Of a DNA stretch of 39,547 nucleotides, positions 39,408 to 39,547 are shown one piece after another. The stretch is from positions 1 to 39,547 of the forward strand of contig NZ_JAOEEA010000018.1 in NCBI RefSeq assembly GCF_029837695.1. Reading direction: 5' to 3'. A model generated the notes under the pieces. The model had not been told where the DNA came from. It made no database searches and saw only the letters and a list, made by a program, of their open reading frames with translations. The DNA comes from Pseudomonas sp. GD04019. GTDB lineage: Bacteria; Pseudomonadota; Gammaproteobacteria; Pseudomonadales; Pseudomonadaceae. Both the position numbers and the translations under genes were made by a program. Within the stretch, counting starts at the first letter, position 1. Each line of letters opens with the position of its first letter.

Positions 39408-39547
39408 GCCTAACAATACGTATATGGACTCTCCCCACAAGTAGTGGGCAAAGCTTTTGATCTGCGCTGCCGTCGGTGCGGTTGCATGCGTATATCCGGC
39501 CTTTCACGGGCTCTCGGCCCTGGCCATTCTGTAGTTCGCGCAGCGGG
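39408..39547. repeat. Possible incomplete attC of cassette 3
   Basis: GCCTAAC at 39,408 is 12 bases after the cassette 3 stop, where an attC should begin. No matching GTTAGGC occurs before the window ends 140 bases later. The remaining bases hold a small hairpin (CCCAC/GTGGG, near 39,434) and no clear gene. The site is either unusually long, degraded, or ends beyond the window. Confidence 0.5.

Larger units (their letters stand above)
37010..39547. mobile_element. Chromosomal integron: intI, attI and three cassettes, right end open
   Basis: An integron-specific tyrosine recombinase gene points away from a row of short units, each ending in an attC site. The recombination sequence GTTAGGC occurs at 38,106, 38,440 and 39,010. 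Two complete attC sites and one possible start of a third are visible. The array continues beyond the window. It is not flanked by visible insertion sequences or resistance genes, so it looks sedentary rather than a clinical class 1 element. Confidence 0.9.

Overview
The window is high-GC Pseudomonas-like DNA carrying most of an integrated siphovirus-type prophage (left edge to about 35,669), the host gene rimO, and the start of a chromosomal integron (37,010 to the right edge). The host assignment rests on the RimO sequence, the high-GC codon usage and the XerC-related integron integrase with Pseudomonas-type attC sites. A PrtN-like pyocin activator gene in the phage agrees with it. The left end of the prophage lies outside the window.

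Prophage layout. A lambda-like switch sits at 22.1-23.1 kb: a Cro-family gene (leftward) and an S24-type CI repressor gene (rightward), with palindromic 15-bp operator candidates at both early promoters. The leftward transcript runs cro, a CII-family regulator, a TraR/DksA-type zinc-finger protein, three small genes and a primase-helicase. It then crosses a repeat-rich candidate origin (16.86-17.04 kb), a probable Q-type late regulator and two holins. A helically phased repeat cluster that could be the packaging site follows, then a lambda-type head module (small and large terminase, gpW, portal, ClpP-type protease, gpD, major capsid) and tail genes up to a 1112-residue tape measure protein. 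The last tail gene runs off the left edge.

The rightward early operon (23.16-33.0 kb) is densely overlapped. It encodes a dNMP kinase, a KilAC-like protein, a PrtN-like activator, a DUF2303 protein, a membrane-anchored P-loop protein, a DHH phosphoesterase, an HD hydrolase, a C5-cytosine methyltransferase, an adenine methyltransferase and several unknowns. It ends at a strong terminator facing a leftward three-gene unit: a large serine integrase followed by two small uncharacterised membrane proteins.

The most interesting signals are these. (1) An ACTCTCAC-type sequence recurs in leaders and hairpin loops, including the positions where lambda has nutL and nutR. (2) The phage appears to be integrated inside the 5' end of rimO: the first 18 codons are AT-rich and the codon usage switches at the central TG of an 18-bp imperfect palindrome, so the phage seems to supply a functional N-terminus. 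(3) A repeat array with an alternating purine-pyrimidine tract lies between the primase and Q genes. (4) A two-gene membrane module is coupled to the integrase. (5) An integron next to rimO carries a SUKH-family cassette and two cassettes of unknown function.
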